Origin: an uncultured Microbacterium sp.
GTDB lineage: Bacteria > Actinomycetota > Actinomycetes > Actinomycetales > Microbacteriaceae
Assembly (NCBI RefSeq): GCF_947488465.1
Contig: NZ_CANKZA010000001.1
Coordinates: 806,001-870,000 of the forward strand
Reading direction: 5' to 3'
Length of the DNA stretch: 64,000 bases
Part shown: one piece after another, positions 1-8,538 of the stretch
Numbering within the stretch: the first letter of the stretch is position 1
Layout: the number at the start of each line of letters is the position of its first letter
Position numbers and translations under genes: made by a program
Notes under the pieces: model-generated
The model's input: the letters and a program-made list of their open reading frames with translations, nothing else
Told to the model about the DNA's origin: nothing
Database searches by the model: none

Positions 1-1328
1 ATCTCCTGTTTGGGCACGAGGAACGACTGGGCCGTCCGCGGGCGCTCGGCCTCCGCATCCCGCGTCTTCCAGCGGGCGACGATGTCGGGGTAGTCCGTCG
101 CCTCGATCGGGGTGCGCTTGTCGTCGAGCGTGAAGCCGTCGGCGCGCACGTCGTAGAACCACACGTTGTGCGTGCCGCCAGAACTGGTCTTCGTGAACAG
201 CAGAATCGCCGTCGACACCCCGGTGTACGGCTTGAAGGTGCCGGACGGCAGTTTGATGACGGCATCCAACTTCTGATCTTCGACCAGCATCTTCCGCACC
301 GCCTTGTGCGCATTCGACGATCCGAACAGCACACCCTCCGGCACGATCACCGCGGCGCGGCCGCCGTTCTTCAGCAACTTGATCATGAGCACGAGGAAGA
401 GCAGCTCGGTCTTGCGCGTCTTGACGGCCGTCTGCAGATCCTTCGCGACCGTCTCGTCGTCGAGCGAACCGGCAAACGGCGGGTTCGCGAGCACGAGCGA
501 GTACACACCCTCCGACGGGTGCCCCTCCGACAGCGAATCGGCGCGCTCGATCGTCGGGTTCTCGACCCCGTGCAACAGCATGTTCATGCTCGCGATGCGA
601 GCCATCGCGGCATCCGAGTCGAACCCCGTGAACATCTCGTTGTTGAAGTGCGCGCGGAAGGTGGCATCTGTCCACGCGTCGGCGTGGTGCTCGCGCAGAA
701 ACTCTTCCGCGGCGACGAGGAAGCCAGCGGTACCGACGGCCGGGTCGATGATGGTGTCGTCGATGCGCGGCTCGGTGAGGTCGACCATCAGCTGAATCAC
801 GTGCCGCGCCGTGCGGAACTGCCCGTTCGTGCCGCTCGTCGCGAGCTTCTTCAGCATGTACTCGTAGATGTCGCCCTTGGTGTCGCGATCATCCATCGGA
901 ATGTCGGCGAGCAGGTCGACGACCTTCGTCAGCAGCGCCGGCGTCGGGATCGTGAACCGGGCATCCTTCATGTTGCGCGCGTAGCTCGACCCCTCCGCGC
1001 CCAGGCGGCGCAGGAACGGGAAGACGTACTCGGCGACGACCTCGAACATCTCGCTCGGCGAGAAGTTCGTGAACACGCTCCAGCGCAGATCGGTGTACGG
1101 CCGTGGCGTGCGCGCCGTGTCGTCGAGCCCCTCCGGGAACACCGGATTCTCGATCGGCTGACCGGTGCGCGCCGCCTTCTTCTCGGCGAGCGTGTGCAGC
1201 TCATCGAGCCGGCGAATGAACAGCAGATACGTGATCTGCTCGATCACCTCGACCGGATTCGCGATGCCGCCCGACCAGAACGCATCCCAGACTTTGTCGA
1301 CCTGAGGGCGCAGTTCACCTGTGACCAC
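1..1328 (-). CDS. hsdM: Type I restriction-modification N6-adenine methyltransferase subunit (partial, 3' end outside window)
   Basis: My own translation of the reverse strand gives an open frame from a GTG at 1328 to the window edge, about 442 residues without a stop. It carries an N-terminal helical HsdM region, the AdoMet-binding motif I (DPAVGTAGF) and the catalytic motif IV (NPPF), followed by PEGVLFG, all typical of HsdM. The protein would methylate adenine within a complex with a specificity subunit HsdS. An AAGGAG ribosome site lies about 7 nt before the GTG and fixes the start. It begins 29 nt after the era stop, so it may be co-transcribed with era. HsdS and HsdR would have to lie beyond position 1. 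Family assignment is firm; completeness of the system cannot be judged here. Confidence 0.9.
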   Translation of the reverse strand, partial: MVTGELRPQVDKVWDAFWSGGIANPVEVIEQITYLLFIRRLDELHTLAEKKAARTGQPIENPVFPEGLDDTARTPRPYTDLRWSVFTNFSPSEMFEVVAEYVFPFLRRLGAEGSSYARNMKDARFTIPTPALLTKVVDLLADIPMDDRDTKGDIYEYMLKKLATSGTNGQFRTARHVIQLMVDLTEPRIDDTIIDPAVGTAGFLVAAEEFLREHHADAWTDATFRAHFNNEMFTGFDSDAAMARIASMNMLLHGVENPTIERADSLSEGHPSEGVYSLVLANPPFAGSLDDETVAKDLQTAVKTRKTELLFLVLMIKLLKNGGRAAVIVPEGVLFGSSNAHKAVRKMLVEDQKLDAVIKLPSGTFKPYTGVSTAILLFTKTSSGGTHNVWFYDVRADGFTLDDKRTPIEATDYPDIVARWKTRDAEAERPRTAQSFLVPKQE

Positions 1329-1357
1329 CGGGGTACTCCTTCGTCGTTGCGCGCGCG

Positions 1358-2251
1358 TCAGAAGCCGAGGCGGCCGAGCTGCTTGGGGTCGCGCTGCCAT
1401 TCCTTGGCGACCCGCACGTGGAGCTTGAGGAACACCTTGGTGCCCACGAGCGGCTCGATCTGAGCGCGAGCGCGCGATCCGACATCGGCCAGACGCGATC
1501 CGCGGTGGCCGATGATGATCGCCTTCTGACTGTCACGCTCCACGACGATGTTCGCGAAGATGTCGGTCATCGATCCGGTCTGGCGGCGCGACATGTCTTC
1601 GATCGTCACGGCGATCGAGTGCGGCAGCTCGTCGCGCACGCCCTCGAGCGCAGCTTCGCGGATGATCTCCGCGATCCGGTCCTCGATCGATTCGTCGGTG
1701 ACGACGCCCTCTTCGTAGAGGCGCGGCCCGCGCGGCATGAGCGCGAGAAGCTCGTCGGTCAGCACGTCGAGCTGCTCTCCGGCCACCGCCGACAGCGGAA
1801 TGACGGCGACCCAGTCCTCGCGAAGACCGTCGATCTCCATCAGCCGCTCGGTGATCTGATCACGTGAGGCGATGTCGGTCTTGGTGACCAAAGCGATCTT
1901 CTTCGCCCGCGGAAAACCGTCGAGCGACTCAGCGATGCGGCGATCGCCGGGGCCGATCTTCTCGGTCGCCGGCGCGAGGAAGCAGATCACGTCGACGTCG
2001 CCGAGCACCTGGTCGACGAGGTGGTTGAGACGCTCGCCGAGCAGCGTCCGCGGCTTGTGGATGCCGGGGGTGTCGACGATGATCAGCTGTCCGGCGGGGC
2101 GATTCAGGATGCCGCGGATCGCGCGCCGGGTCGTCTGCGGCTTGTCGCTCGTGATGGCGACTTTCTCTCCCACGAGCGCGTTGGTCAGCGTGGACTTGCC
2201 GACGTTGGGGCGGCCGACGAACGTCACGAACCCCGATCGTGTTTCGGTCAT
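1358..2251 (-). CDS. era: GTPase Era, 30S ribosomal subunit assembly factor
   Basis: Era binds the 3' end of 16S rRNA through a KH domain and couples GTP hydrolysis to small-subunit maturation. The 297-residue protein has the usual length. The G1 loop GRPNVGKS is at residues 13-20, the switch region QTTRR near 39-43, G3 DTPG at 60-63 and the G4 motif as TKTD at 123-126 rather than the textbook NKxD. The C-terminal KH domain includes the IIIGHRGS stretch. The start ATG overlaps the stop of the upstream CBS-domain gene by 4 nt, indicating translational coupling with the corC-ybeY-phoH chain. hsdM follows 29 nt downstream. Confidence 0.97.
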   Translation of the reverse strand: MTETRSGFVTFVGRPNVGKSTLTNALVGEKVAITSDKPQTTRRAIRGILNRPAGQLIIVDTPGIHKPRTLLGERLNHLVDQVLGDVDVICFLAPATEKIGPGDRRIAESLDGFPRAKKIALVTKTDIASRDQITERLMEIDGLREDWVAVIPLSAVAGEQLDVLTDELLALMPRGPRLYEEGVVTDESIEDRIAEIIREAALEGVRDELPHSIAVTIEDMSRRQTGSMTDIFANIVVERDSQKAIIIGHRGSRLADVGSRARAQIEPLVGTKVFLKLHVRVAKEWQRDPKQLGRLGF

Positions 2252-3612
2252 CGGTGAAGGTTCCTTTGGATCTTGATGTTCCCGGTGGAGGTGTCCACGA
2301 TCGGGTTCTCTCCAGTGCGCGACGCGCGGCCTCCGAAGGCCGCGTCGGCCGCCGCAAGGTGCGGACCGCGTTCGACGAACACCGTCGCGAGCCCGCGGCC
2401 ACGCCCCCGCGACGTTCCCCCGGTGATGATGAGCCCACCGTACTCGGCGGTCGCGCCGGGCAGCGGCACACGCCCGAGGAGCTTGCCCAACAGTCCGCCG
2501 ATCGAATCGACGTCCTCGTCTTCGAGATCGATGCCGAACAGCTCGCCGACCTCGTCGAGACCGAGACGCGCGCTCACGCGGTAGCGCCCCACCCCGAGGG
2601 CCACGATCTCGGTCGAACGCGGGTCGTACTCATCGGCGATCTCACCGACGAGTTCCTCGATCAGGTCTTCCAGGGTGACGAGACCGGCGACCCCGCCATA
2701 CTCGTCGACCACGAGGCAGACGTGGACGGCATCCTTCTTCATCTGCTGCAGCAGAGTCTCCGCCTTCATCGACTCGGGCACGAAGACGGCGGGGCGCGCG
2801 ATCGAGCTCACCGGCGCATCACGCCACGCGCTTTCGTCTCGGTACGCGAACTGGACCAGATCCTTGAGGTAGACGACGCCGGTGATGTCGTCGGCTTCAG
2901 CGTCGGCGATCGGAATGCGCGAGACGCCCTTGTCGAGGAACAGCTGCATCGCCTGCTGCGTCGTGTCGGAGGCATCCATCGTCACCATGTCGGTGCGCGG
3001 CACCATGACGGCGCGCACGAACGTGTCGGTGAAGTCGAAGACCGAGTGGATGAGCTCGCGGTCGTCCTCTTCGATGAGGTCTTTCGAGGCGGCCTCGTCG
3101 ACCATGCTGAGAAGCTGCTCTTCCGACGCGAACGAGGTGCCGCGCTGCACGCCGGGGGTGAAGCGGTTGCCCACGACGACGAGCAGGTGCGCGATCGGAC
3201 CGAGCACGACCCGCGCCCCGCGGATGAGCGGTGCGCACGCACGCAGCAGGCCCTTCGCGTGCTGGCGTCCGACGGCGCGTGGGCTCGCCCCGACCAGGAC
3301 GAACGAGACGATCGTCATGAGGATCGCGGCGGCAAGCACCGCCCACCAGATGCTGTCGAACAGGATCGAGAAGGCGGCGGTCACGAGGACGGCCGCGGTC
3401 GTCTCGGCCAAAATCCTGATGAAGACCACCGCGTTGGCGTGCGGTTCGGGATCGGCAGAAATCCGCGCGAGTGCGGCTTCGTTGCGCCCGGTCACCGCGA
3501 GCTCGGCGATGTCGGCGCGCGAGGTCACGCTGAGCGCGGCATCGATCGCGGCCATGAGGCCACCGAGGGCCACCAGCAGGACGGCGGCGACCAGCAACAG
3601 CGATTCGGTCAT
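2248..3612 (-). CDS. CBS-domain membrane protein of the HlyC/CorC (hemolysin C-like) family
   Basis: The 454-residue protein starts with hydrophobic segments (LLLVAAVLLVALGGLMAAID and a second long block around residues 65-105), matching the DUF21-type membrane domain. A pair of CBS domains occupies roughly residues 190-320 and a CorC_HlyC transporter-associated domain the last 80-100 residues. Family members are implicated in Mg2+/Co2+ homeostasis or efflux, but the substrate is not visible from sequence. It is coupled by 4-nt overlaps to ybeY upstream and era downstream, the standard actinobacterial order. Confidence 0.9.
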   Translation of the reverse strand: MTESLLLVAAVLLVALGGLMAAIDAALSVTSRADIAELAVTGRNEAALARISADPEPHANAVVFIRILAETTAAVLVTAAFSILFDSIWWAVLAAAILMTIVSFVLVGASPRAVGRQHAKGLLRACAPLIRGARVVLGPIAHLLVVVGNRFTPGVQRGTSFASEEQLLSMVDEAASKDLIEEDDRELIHSVFDFTDTFVRAVMVPRTDMVTMDASDTTQQAMQLFLDKGVSRIPIADAEADDITGVVYLKDLVQFAYRDESAWRDAPVSSIARPAVFVPESMKAETLLQQMKKDAVHVCLVVDEYGGVAGLVTLEDLIEELVGEIADEYDPRSTEIVALGVGRYRVSARLGLDEVGELFGIDLEDEDVDSIGGLLGKLLGRVPLPGATAEYGGLIITGGTSRGRGRGLATVFVERGPHLAAADAAFGGRASRTGENPIVDTSTGNIKIQRNLHR

Positions 3613-4076
3613 GCGCGTCGTCGGCGTTCGGACGCCTGGAACGCCGTGATCAGCTCGCGCTGGAGTCCGAACATCTCACGCTCCTCCTCCGGTTCGGCGT
3701 GGTCGAACCCGAGGAGGTGCAGGAGCCCGTGCGTGGTCAGCAGAATGAGCTCGTCGAGCGTCGAGTGCCCCGCGGTCTGGGCCTGGCCCTCTGCGACCTG
3801 CGGGCAGAGGACGATGTCGCCGAGGAGGCCCGGAGGTGTCGGCTGCTCCTCGGTGCCGGGACGCAGCTCATCCATCGGAAAGCTCAAGACGTCGGTCGGG
3901 CCGGGCTCATCCATCCACTGGACGTGCAGGGCCTCCATCGCGCCCTCATCGACGAGGAGAATCGCGACGTCGGCATCGGGTGAGACGTGAAGCTCGCTGA
4001 AGTTGTGCTCCATCAGGCGCAGCAGCACGGTCTCGTCGGTGTCGACGCCCGACTCGTTGGTGATCTCGATGGTCAT
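3609..4076 (-). CDS. ybeY: rRNA maturation endoribonuclease YbeY
   Basis: YbeY is a zinc-dependent endoribonuclease involved in 16S rRNA 3' end processing and ribosome quality control. The 155-residue protein carries the signature H-x3-H-x5-H with His116, His120 and His126 in the segment HGLLHLLGFDH, and the conserved TDVLSFP at 61-67. Both ends overlap neighbours by 4 nt (phoH stop upstream, the CBS gene start downstream), so the phoH-ybeY-corC-era genes are read as one coupled unit. Confidence 0.97.
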   Translation of the reverse strand: MTIEITNESGVDTDETVLLRLMEHNFSELHVSPDADVAILLVDEGAMEALHVQWMDEPGPTDVLSFPMDELRPGTEEQPTPPGLLGDIVLCPQVAEGQAQTAGHSTLDELILLTTHGLLHLLGFDHAEPEEEREMFGLQRELITAFQASERRRRA

Positions 4077-5155
4077 GATCGTCCTCGCTGGGGAAGGTGG
4101 TCGCGGGGGCCGCTCGGGCGGGAATGTCCGCGCCGCTCGGCACGGTTCGCGAATTCGGATGCTTCATCTCGCTCACGCCGCGACGCCAGCCGTTGTTCGT
4201 CATAGACGCTGTAGGCGTCGACGATCCGGCCGACGAGGTTGTGCCGCACGACATCCTCGCTCGTCAGCATGGAGAAGTGGATGTCGTCGATGTCCTTCAG
4301 CACCCGCGTGACGAGCCGCAGGCCCGACGCTCCCTGCGGCAGGTCGACCTGGGTGATGTCGCCGGTGACGACCATGCGGGTGCCGAACCCGAGACGGGTC
4401 AGGAACATCTTCATCTGCTCGGGCGTCGTGTTCTGCGCCTCGTCGAGCACGACGAACGAGTTGTTGAGGGTGCGGCCGCGCATGTACGCGAGAGGCGCAA
4501 CCTCGATCGTGCCCGACGCCATGAGCTTCGGCACGAGCTCGGGGTCCATCATCTCGTTGAGCGCGTCGTACAGCGGCCGGAGGTACGGATCGATCTTGTC
4601 GGTGAGCGTCCCGGGCAAGAAACCGAGCCGCTCCCCCGCCTCCACGGCGGGTCGCGTCAAGATGATGCGGTCGACCTCTTTGCGCTGCAGCGCTTGGACG
4701 GCCTTCGCCATCGCGAGGTAGGTCTTGCCGGTGCCGGCGGGACCGATGCCGAACACGATCGTGTGGTCCTCGATCGCGTCGACGTAGTTCTTCTGTCCGA
4801 CCGTCTTCGGGCGGATCGTCCGGCCGCGCGACGACAAGATCACTTCGCCGAGCACGTCGGAGGGGCGCGGGCCCGAGTCGTCGCGGAGGATCCGGCTCGA
4901 CGTCTGCACGTCGGCCGGGTCGAGTCCTGCGCCCGACCGCGTCATCGCGATGAGCTCGTCCACCAGCCCGCGCGCCGCGCCCACGGCATCCGCCTCGCCC
5001 GTGAGAGTGACCTCGTTGCCGCGCACATGCACCTCGACCTGCGGATGCTCCCGCTCGACGACACGGAGCAAGCGGTCCTGCGGGCCCAGCAGCTGCACCA
5101 TCGCGATGCCGTCGACGAGGATGCGGTGGGTGGTCGGTTCGTCGGTGTCAGCCAC
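4073..5155 (-). CDS. PhoH family P-loop ATPase
   Basis: A 360-residue PhoH-like protein with an N-terminal KH-like segment and a C-terminal ATPase/helicase-like domain. Walker A GPAGTGKT is at residues 138-145 and Walker B VVLDEAQN at 235-242. PhoH2-like proteins are linked to RNA metabolism, and the pairing with ybeY is widely conserved. I chose the GTG at 5155 (protein begins V-ADTDEP) because it has an AGGGAG ribosome site just upstream and overlaps the HIT stop by 8 nt. A longer frame to 5230 lies inside the HIT gene and is unlikely. The 3' end overlaps ybeY by 4 nt. Confidence 0.93.
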   Translation of the reverse strand: MADTDEPTTHRILVDGIAMVQLLGPQDRLLRVVEREHPQVEVHVRGNEVTLTGEADAVGAARGLVDELIAMTRSGAGLDPADVQTSSRILRDDSGPRPSDVLGEVILSSRGRTIRPKTVGQKNYVDAIEDHTIVFGIGPAGTGKTYLAMAKAVQALQRKEVDRIILTRPAVEAGERLGFLPGTLTDKIDPYLRPLYDALNEMMDPELVPKLMASGTIEVAPLAYMRGRTLNNSFVVLDEAQNTTPEQMKMFLTRLGFGTRMVVTGDITQVDLPQGASGLRLVTRVLKDIDDIHFSMLTSEDVVRHNLVGRIVDAYSVYDEQRLASRRERDEASEFANRAERRGHSRPSGPRDHLPQRGRS

Positions 5156-5495
5156 CGAGGCTCCCTTCGGCAAGTCCCCCGGCGAGGACGTGCGCGTGAA
5201 CGTGGAATACGGTTTGCCCGGCTCCGGCACCGGTGTTGAAGATCAGGCGGAAGTCTCCGTCGGCATGCTCCGCGGCGAGGGTGTTCGCAAGCCCCACCAT
5301 CTCGGTCAGCAGCGCCGGGTCACCGGCGGCCAACTCGACGACGTTGCGGTAGTCCTCAGTCTTCGGAATCACGAGGAGGTGCAGCGGCGCCTGCGGCGCG
5401 ATGTCGCGGATCGCGAAGACGTTCTCGGTCTCGGCGACGATCTCAGACGGAATCTCTCCCGCCAGGATGCGGCTGAAGATCGACGGTTCGCTCAT
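5148..5495 (-). CDS. HIT family nucleotide-binding hydrolase (HinT-like)
   Basis: A 115-residue histidine-triad protein with the catalytic motif H-V-H-A-H-V (His98, His100, His102) near the C-terminus and the N-terminal FSRILAGEIPSEIV region typical of HinT. Family members hydrolyse purine nucleoside phosphoramidates and AMP-linked substrates. It precedes phoH with an 8-nt overlap. A TAGACT hexamer lies exactly 6 nt before its ATG, so it appears to have its own promoter and probably a leaderless transcript, although it also follows rsmE by only 23 nt. Confidence 0.95.
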   Translation of the reverse strand: MSEPSIFSRILAGEIPSEIVAETENVFAIRDIAPQAPLHLLVIPKTEDYRNVVELAAGDPALLTEMVGLANTLAAEHADGDFRLIFNTGAGAGQTVFHVHAHVLAGGLAEGSLGG

Positions 5496-5501
5496 GTCCC
5501 C

Positions 5502-5507
5502 AGTCTA
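5502..5507 (-). promoter_or_regulatory. -10 hexamer TAGACT of HIT gene, probable leaderless promoter
   Basis: The minus strand reads TAGACT, then 6 nt (GGGGAC), then the ATG of the HIT gene at 5495. With the usual 6-7 nt between -10 and +1, transcription would start at or next to the ATG. No ribosome binding site is needed or required by the spacing. The same arrangement recurs at several genes in this window. Confidence 0.55.
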
Positions 5508-5518
5508 TCCGGGGGCGC

Positions 5519-6241
5519 TTACCAGCGGCCGAGGTGAGCGCTCACGAGCGCCAGCGCAGCAGGGCCCGCCGTCGAGGTCCGCAACACGGTGTCACCGAGG
5601 CGCACGAGCGTGGCTCCCGCGGCCTCAAGGCTCGCGAGCTCCTCGGGCGCGATGCCTCCCTCGGGCCCGACGATCAGCACGATCTCCGACGCTCCGGTCA
5701 GGTCGATCTGCGAGAGACGGGCGGATGCCGTCGGCTCGAGAACGAGGAGGGTGCCCGCCCGCGCCGCCACCTGCGCGGTCGAGACCGGCGCCACGACGCC
5801 CGGCACCCACGCCCGGTGGGCCTGCTTGGCTGCTTCCCGGACAATACTTTGCCACCGCGCGACACCCTTCGGCGCCTTCTCGGCGCTCCACCGCGACACA
5901 CTCCGACTCGCCTGCCACGGCACGATCTCATCGACCCCGAGTTCGGTCGCCGCCTGTACGGCGAGTTCGTCGCGGTCACCCTTCGCGAGGGCCTGCACAA
6001 GCACGAGGCGGGGAGTCGGCGCGGGCACGGCGGCGGCATCCGTCACCCGGATCACGACCTCTTTCGGCGCCGCCGCGACGACCGTGCCGGTGAGCCACGT
6101 GCCCGCGCCGTCGCCGACAGTCACGTCCTCACCCTCCCTGAGCCGGCGGACGACGGCGGCGTGGTGCGCCTCGGGACCGCGCAGAACGAGCTCGGCACCG
6201 ACCGCCGTCGTGATCTCGTCGACCAGGAAGTGCAGCGCCAC
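5519..6241 (-). CDS. rsmE: 16S rRNA (uracil-1498-N3)-methyltransferase RsmE
   Basis: RsmE methylates N3 of U1498 in 16S rRNA. The 240-residue protein has an N-terminal PUA-like part and a C-terminal SPOUT methyltransferase domain with the knot motif VGPEGG at about 191-196 and LGDTVLRTSTA at 217-227. It starts with GTG at 6241, 1 nt after the dnaJ stop, so it is translated with dnaJ; rsmE directly after dnaJ is a common gene order. The end is 23 nt before the HIT gene. Confidence 0.95.
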   Translation of the reverse strand: MALHFLVDEITTAVGAELVLRGPEAHHAAVVRRLREGEDVTVGDGAGTWLTGTVVAAAPKEVVIRVTDAAAVPAPTPRLVLVQALAKGDRDELAVQAATELGVDEIVPWQASRSVSRWSAEKAPKGVARWQSIVREAAKQAHRAWVPGVVAPVSTAQVAARAGTLLVLEPTASARLSQIDLTGASEIVLIVGPEGGIAPEELASLEAAGATLVRLGDTVLRTSTAGPAALALVSAHLGRW

Positions 6242-6242
6242 G

Positions 6243-7352
6243 TCAGCCCCGGAAGCGGTCGCGGAGCTTTGCGAACATGCCCTGGTGGAACTGCGAGAGC
6301 TGGGGTCCGGGGGCCTTGGTCTTCTTCGCGAAGTCTTCGATCAGTGCGCGCGACTTCGCATCGAGCTTCGTGGGAGTGACCACCTGCACCGCCACCTTCA
6401 GGTCACCACGCGTGCCGCCGCGGAGCGGAGTGATGCCACGTCCCTTGATCGTGAGCACATCGCCGGACTGGATGCCGGGCCGCACCTCGAGGTCGACATC
6501 ACCGTCGAGAGACGTGATGGTCGTCCCGGTACCGAGGACGGCATCGGGCATCGAGACCTCGAGCGTCGCGAGCAGGTCGTCACCGTCGCGACTGAAGACG
6601 TCGTCGGGGGCCACCGTCACTTCGAGATACAGGTCGCCGTTCGGTCCGCCGGCGGGGCCGACTTCGCCGGAACCCGGGAGCTGCAGCCGGAGGCCGGTCT
6701 CGACGCCGGCGGGGATGTCGAGCGACACCGTCCGACGTGCGCGCACGCGACCCTGACCCTGGCAGGTCGAGCACGGATAGGGGATCGTCGTGCCGTAGCC
6801 CTGGCAGGCGTTGCACGGCTGCGAGGTGACGACGTTGCCGAGCAGGCTCCGGACGGTGCGCTGGATCTGTCCCGATCCGTGGCAGATGTCACACGTCGCC
6901 TCATGCGTGCCGGGCTGGCAGCACGAACCTTCGCACGTTTCGCAGAGGACGGCCGTGTCGACCTCGATGTCCCGGTGGATGCCGAAGACGACGTCCTTGA
7001 GCTCGAGCGTGACCCGCACGAGCGCGTCCTGGCCGCGCTCCCGGCGCGACCGCGGCCGGCCGGCCCGCTGACCGCCCGCACCCCCGAAGAAGGTCTCGAA
7101 GATGTCGCCGAAACCACCGAACCCGGCGCCGCCGAATCCGCCGCCATCGTCACCGCCGCGGTCGTAACGCTGGCGCTGTTCGGGGTCGCTCAGCACGTCG
7201 TACGCGTGGGTCACGAGCTTGAAGCGCTCCGACGCATCCTCCCCCGGATTCACATCGGGGTGCAGCTCGCGCGCAAGCCTGCGGTATGCCTTCTTGATCT
7301 CCTCGGGGGTCGCTTCGCGCGAAACACCGAGTACTTCGTAGTGGTCTGCCAC
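6243..7352 (-). CDS. dnaJ: Chaperone DnaJ (DnaJ2 type, paired with hrcA)
   Basis: Co-chaperone stimulating DnaK ATPase. The 369-residue protein has a J domain with HPD at residues 31-33, a Gly/Phe-rich stretch ([14 protein letters not shown]), four zinc motifs ([32 protein letters not shown]) and a C-terminal substrate-binding domain. The first zinc motif ends in Cys where Gly is canonical, a variant also seen in actinobacterial DnaJ2 proteins (from memory). It starts with GTG preceded by AAGG. It lies 49 nt after hrcA and is expected to share the CIRCE-controlled transcript. Confidence 0.97.
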   Translation of the reverse strand: MADHYEVLGVSREATPEEIKKAYRRLARELHPDVNPGEDASERFKLVTHAYDVLSDPEQRQRYDRGGDDGGGFGGAGFGGFGDIFETFFGGAGGQRAGRPRSRRERGQDALVRVTLELKDVVFGIHRDIEVDTAVLCETCEGSCCQPGTHEATCDICHGSGQIQRTVRSLLGNVVTSQPCNACQGYGTTIPYPCSTCQGQGRVRARRTVSLDIPAGVETGLRLQLPGSGEVGPAGGPNGDLYLEVTVAPDDVFSRDGDDLLATLEVSMPDAVLGTGTTITSLDGDVDLEVRPGIQSGDVLTIKGRGITPLRGGTRGDLKVAVQVVTPTKLDAKSRALIEDFAKKTKAPGPQLSQFHQGMFAKLRDRFRG

Positions 7353-7401
7353 AATCGCCTTCCTGCCCCTGCTGGGGGTGTGTAGGTGTCGAACCGTGCG
7401 C

Positions 7402-8442
7402 TCAGCGGGACGTGTCGTCCTCGTCGAGGAGCCGGCTCAGATAGTGCGCGACGGCGCGGACCGTCGCGAGGTTGGTGGGGTAGTCCATGCGCGTGGGGCC
7501 GAGCAGCCCGACGCGCGCCCGGGATCCGGTTGCGTCGTAGTCGCTCGTGAGGACGGATGCCTCACCCAACCCGAACGGGTCGTTTTCGCGGCCGATGCTG
7601 GCCGCCAGTCCGTGCTCGTCGGCGACCATCTCGCCCATGAGGCGCAGGAGGGTCACCTGCTCCTCGATCGCTTCCAGGAGCGGGTAGATACTCCCCCGGA
7701 AATCGCCTTCGCGTCGCGCGAGTGTCGCACTTCCCGCCATGACGAGACGGTCTTGGCGGAACTCGTCGAGTTCCTCCGCGACGATTCGGGCGACCGTGCG
7801 CACGGCGTCGTCGACGCGGGAGGGCGGACGCGTCTCGTCGGCGAGGAGATCGGCGATCGCCTGCGCCGCGTCGCGCACCGACGAGCCGGTGACGAGGCGG
7901 GCGATGGCCCCCTTGATCTCGTCGATGTCGCCGCCGAGCAGCTCGTCGCGGACGAACGCCACCCGTTGTGAGACCCGCCCGGTGTCGGTCACGACGATGA
8001 TCACGACGCGCGTGCCCCCGAGGTGGACGACCTCGACGTGCGACACGCTCGCGCGGGCGAACGACGGGTACTGGACGATCGCGACCTGACCCGTCAACTG
8101 GGTGAGGGCGCGGACCGTCCGCACGAGGAGGTCGTCGAGGTCCACCGGATCGTTCAAGAACGACGAGATCGCCGACCGCTGGGCCGTGCTCAGCGGCCGG
8201 AGATCTGCGAGGTGATCGACGAAGACGCGATAGCCCTTGTCGGTCGGTACGCGACCGGATGAGGTGTGCGGAGCGGCGATGAGCTCTTCGTCTTCCAGCA
8301 GCGCCATATCATTGCGGATCGTTGCCGCCGAGACGCCGAACTGGTGACGCTCGACGATCGCCTTGCTCCCGACCGGCTCATGCGTGTCGACATAGTCCTG
8401 CACGATCGCACGAAGGACCTGGAGCCCACGTTCCGAGACCAT
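7402..8442 (-). CDS. hrcA: Heat-inducible transcriptional repressor HrcA
   Basis: HrcA represses class I heat-shock genes by binding CIRCE. The N-terminal winged-helix begins [18 protein letters not shown] and the following GSKAIVERH and SAATIRNDM segments are diagnostic. I use the ATG at 8442 (346 residues) because GGAGGATC lies immediately upstream; the open frame extends to 8532 but that would run through the CIRCE operator and has no family similarity. A CIRCE element sits 27 nt upstream of this start, so the gene should be autoregulated together with dnaJ. Confidence 0.96.
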   Translation of the reverse strand: MVSERGLQVLRAIVQDYVDTHEPVGSKAIVERHQFGVSAATIRNDMALLEDEELIAAPHTSSGRVPTDKGYRVFVDHLADLRPLSTAQRSAISSFLNDPVDLDDLLVRTVRALTQLTGQVAIVQYPSFARASVSHVEVVHLGGTRVVIIVVTDTGRVSQRVAFVRDELLGGDIDEIKGAIARLVTGSSVRDAAQAIADLLADETRPPSRVDDAVRTVARIVAEELDEFRQDRLVMAGSATLARREGDFRGSIYPLLEAIEEQVTLLRLMGEMVADEHGLAASIGRENDPFGLGEASVLTSDYDATGSRARVGLLGPTRMDYPTNLATVRAVAHYLSRLLDEDDTSR

Positions 8443-8468
8443 GATCCTCCTCGCCCTTCCGCGCTGTG

Positions 8469-8495
8469 CTGGCACTCCCGATCCTCGAGTGCCAA
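8469..8495 (-). promoter_or_regulatory. CIRCE operator (HrcA binding site)
   Basis: On the minus strand the sequence is TTGGCACTC, 9 nt, GAGTGCCAG, against the CIRCE consensus TTAGCACTC-N9-GAGTGCTAA. The arms pair over 8 bp and the spacer has exactly 9 nt. It lies between hemW and hrcA, upstream of the hrcA start. Confidence 0.92.
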
Positions 8496-8500
8496 TCCTA
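8495..8500 (-). promoter_or_regulatory. Candidate -10 hexamer TAGGAT of the hrcA-dnaJ operon
   Basis: TAGGAT on the minus strand directly abuts the CIRCE element, so HrcA bound to CIRCE would cover the transcription start. I see no strong -35 at 17 nt, so only the -10 is proposed. Confidence 0.45.
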
Positions 8501-8538
8501 TCCCGCCGGCCCGTATGCGGCGGCAGAACCACGCTCTG

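Noticed and set aside
168..1463. Plus-strand frame of 431 codons at the left edge
   Set aside because: It is antisense to hsdM and era, which carry clear motifs, and its sequence is Arg/His-rich with no family resemblance.
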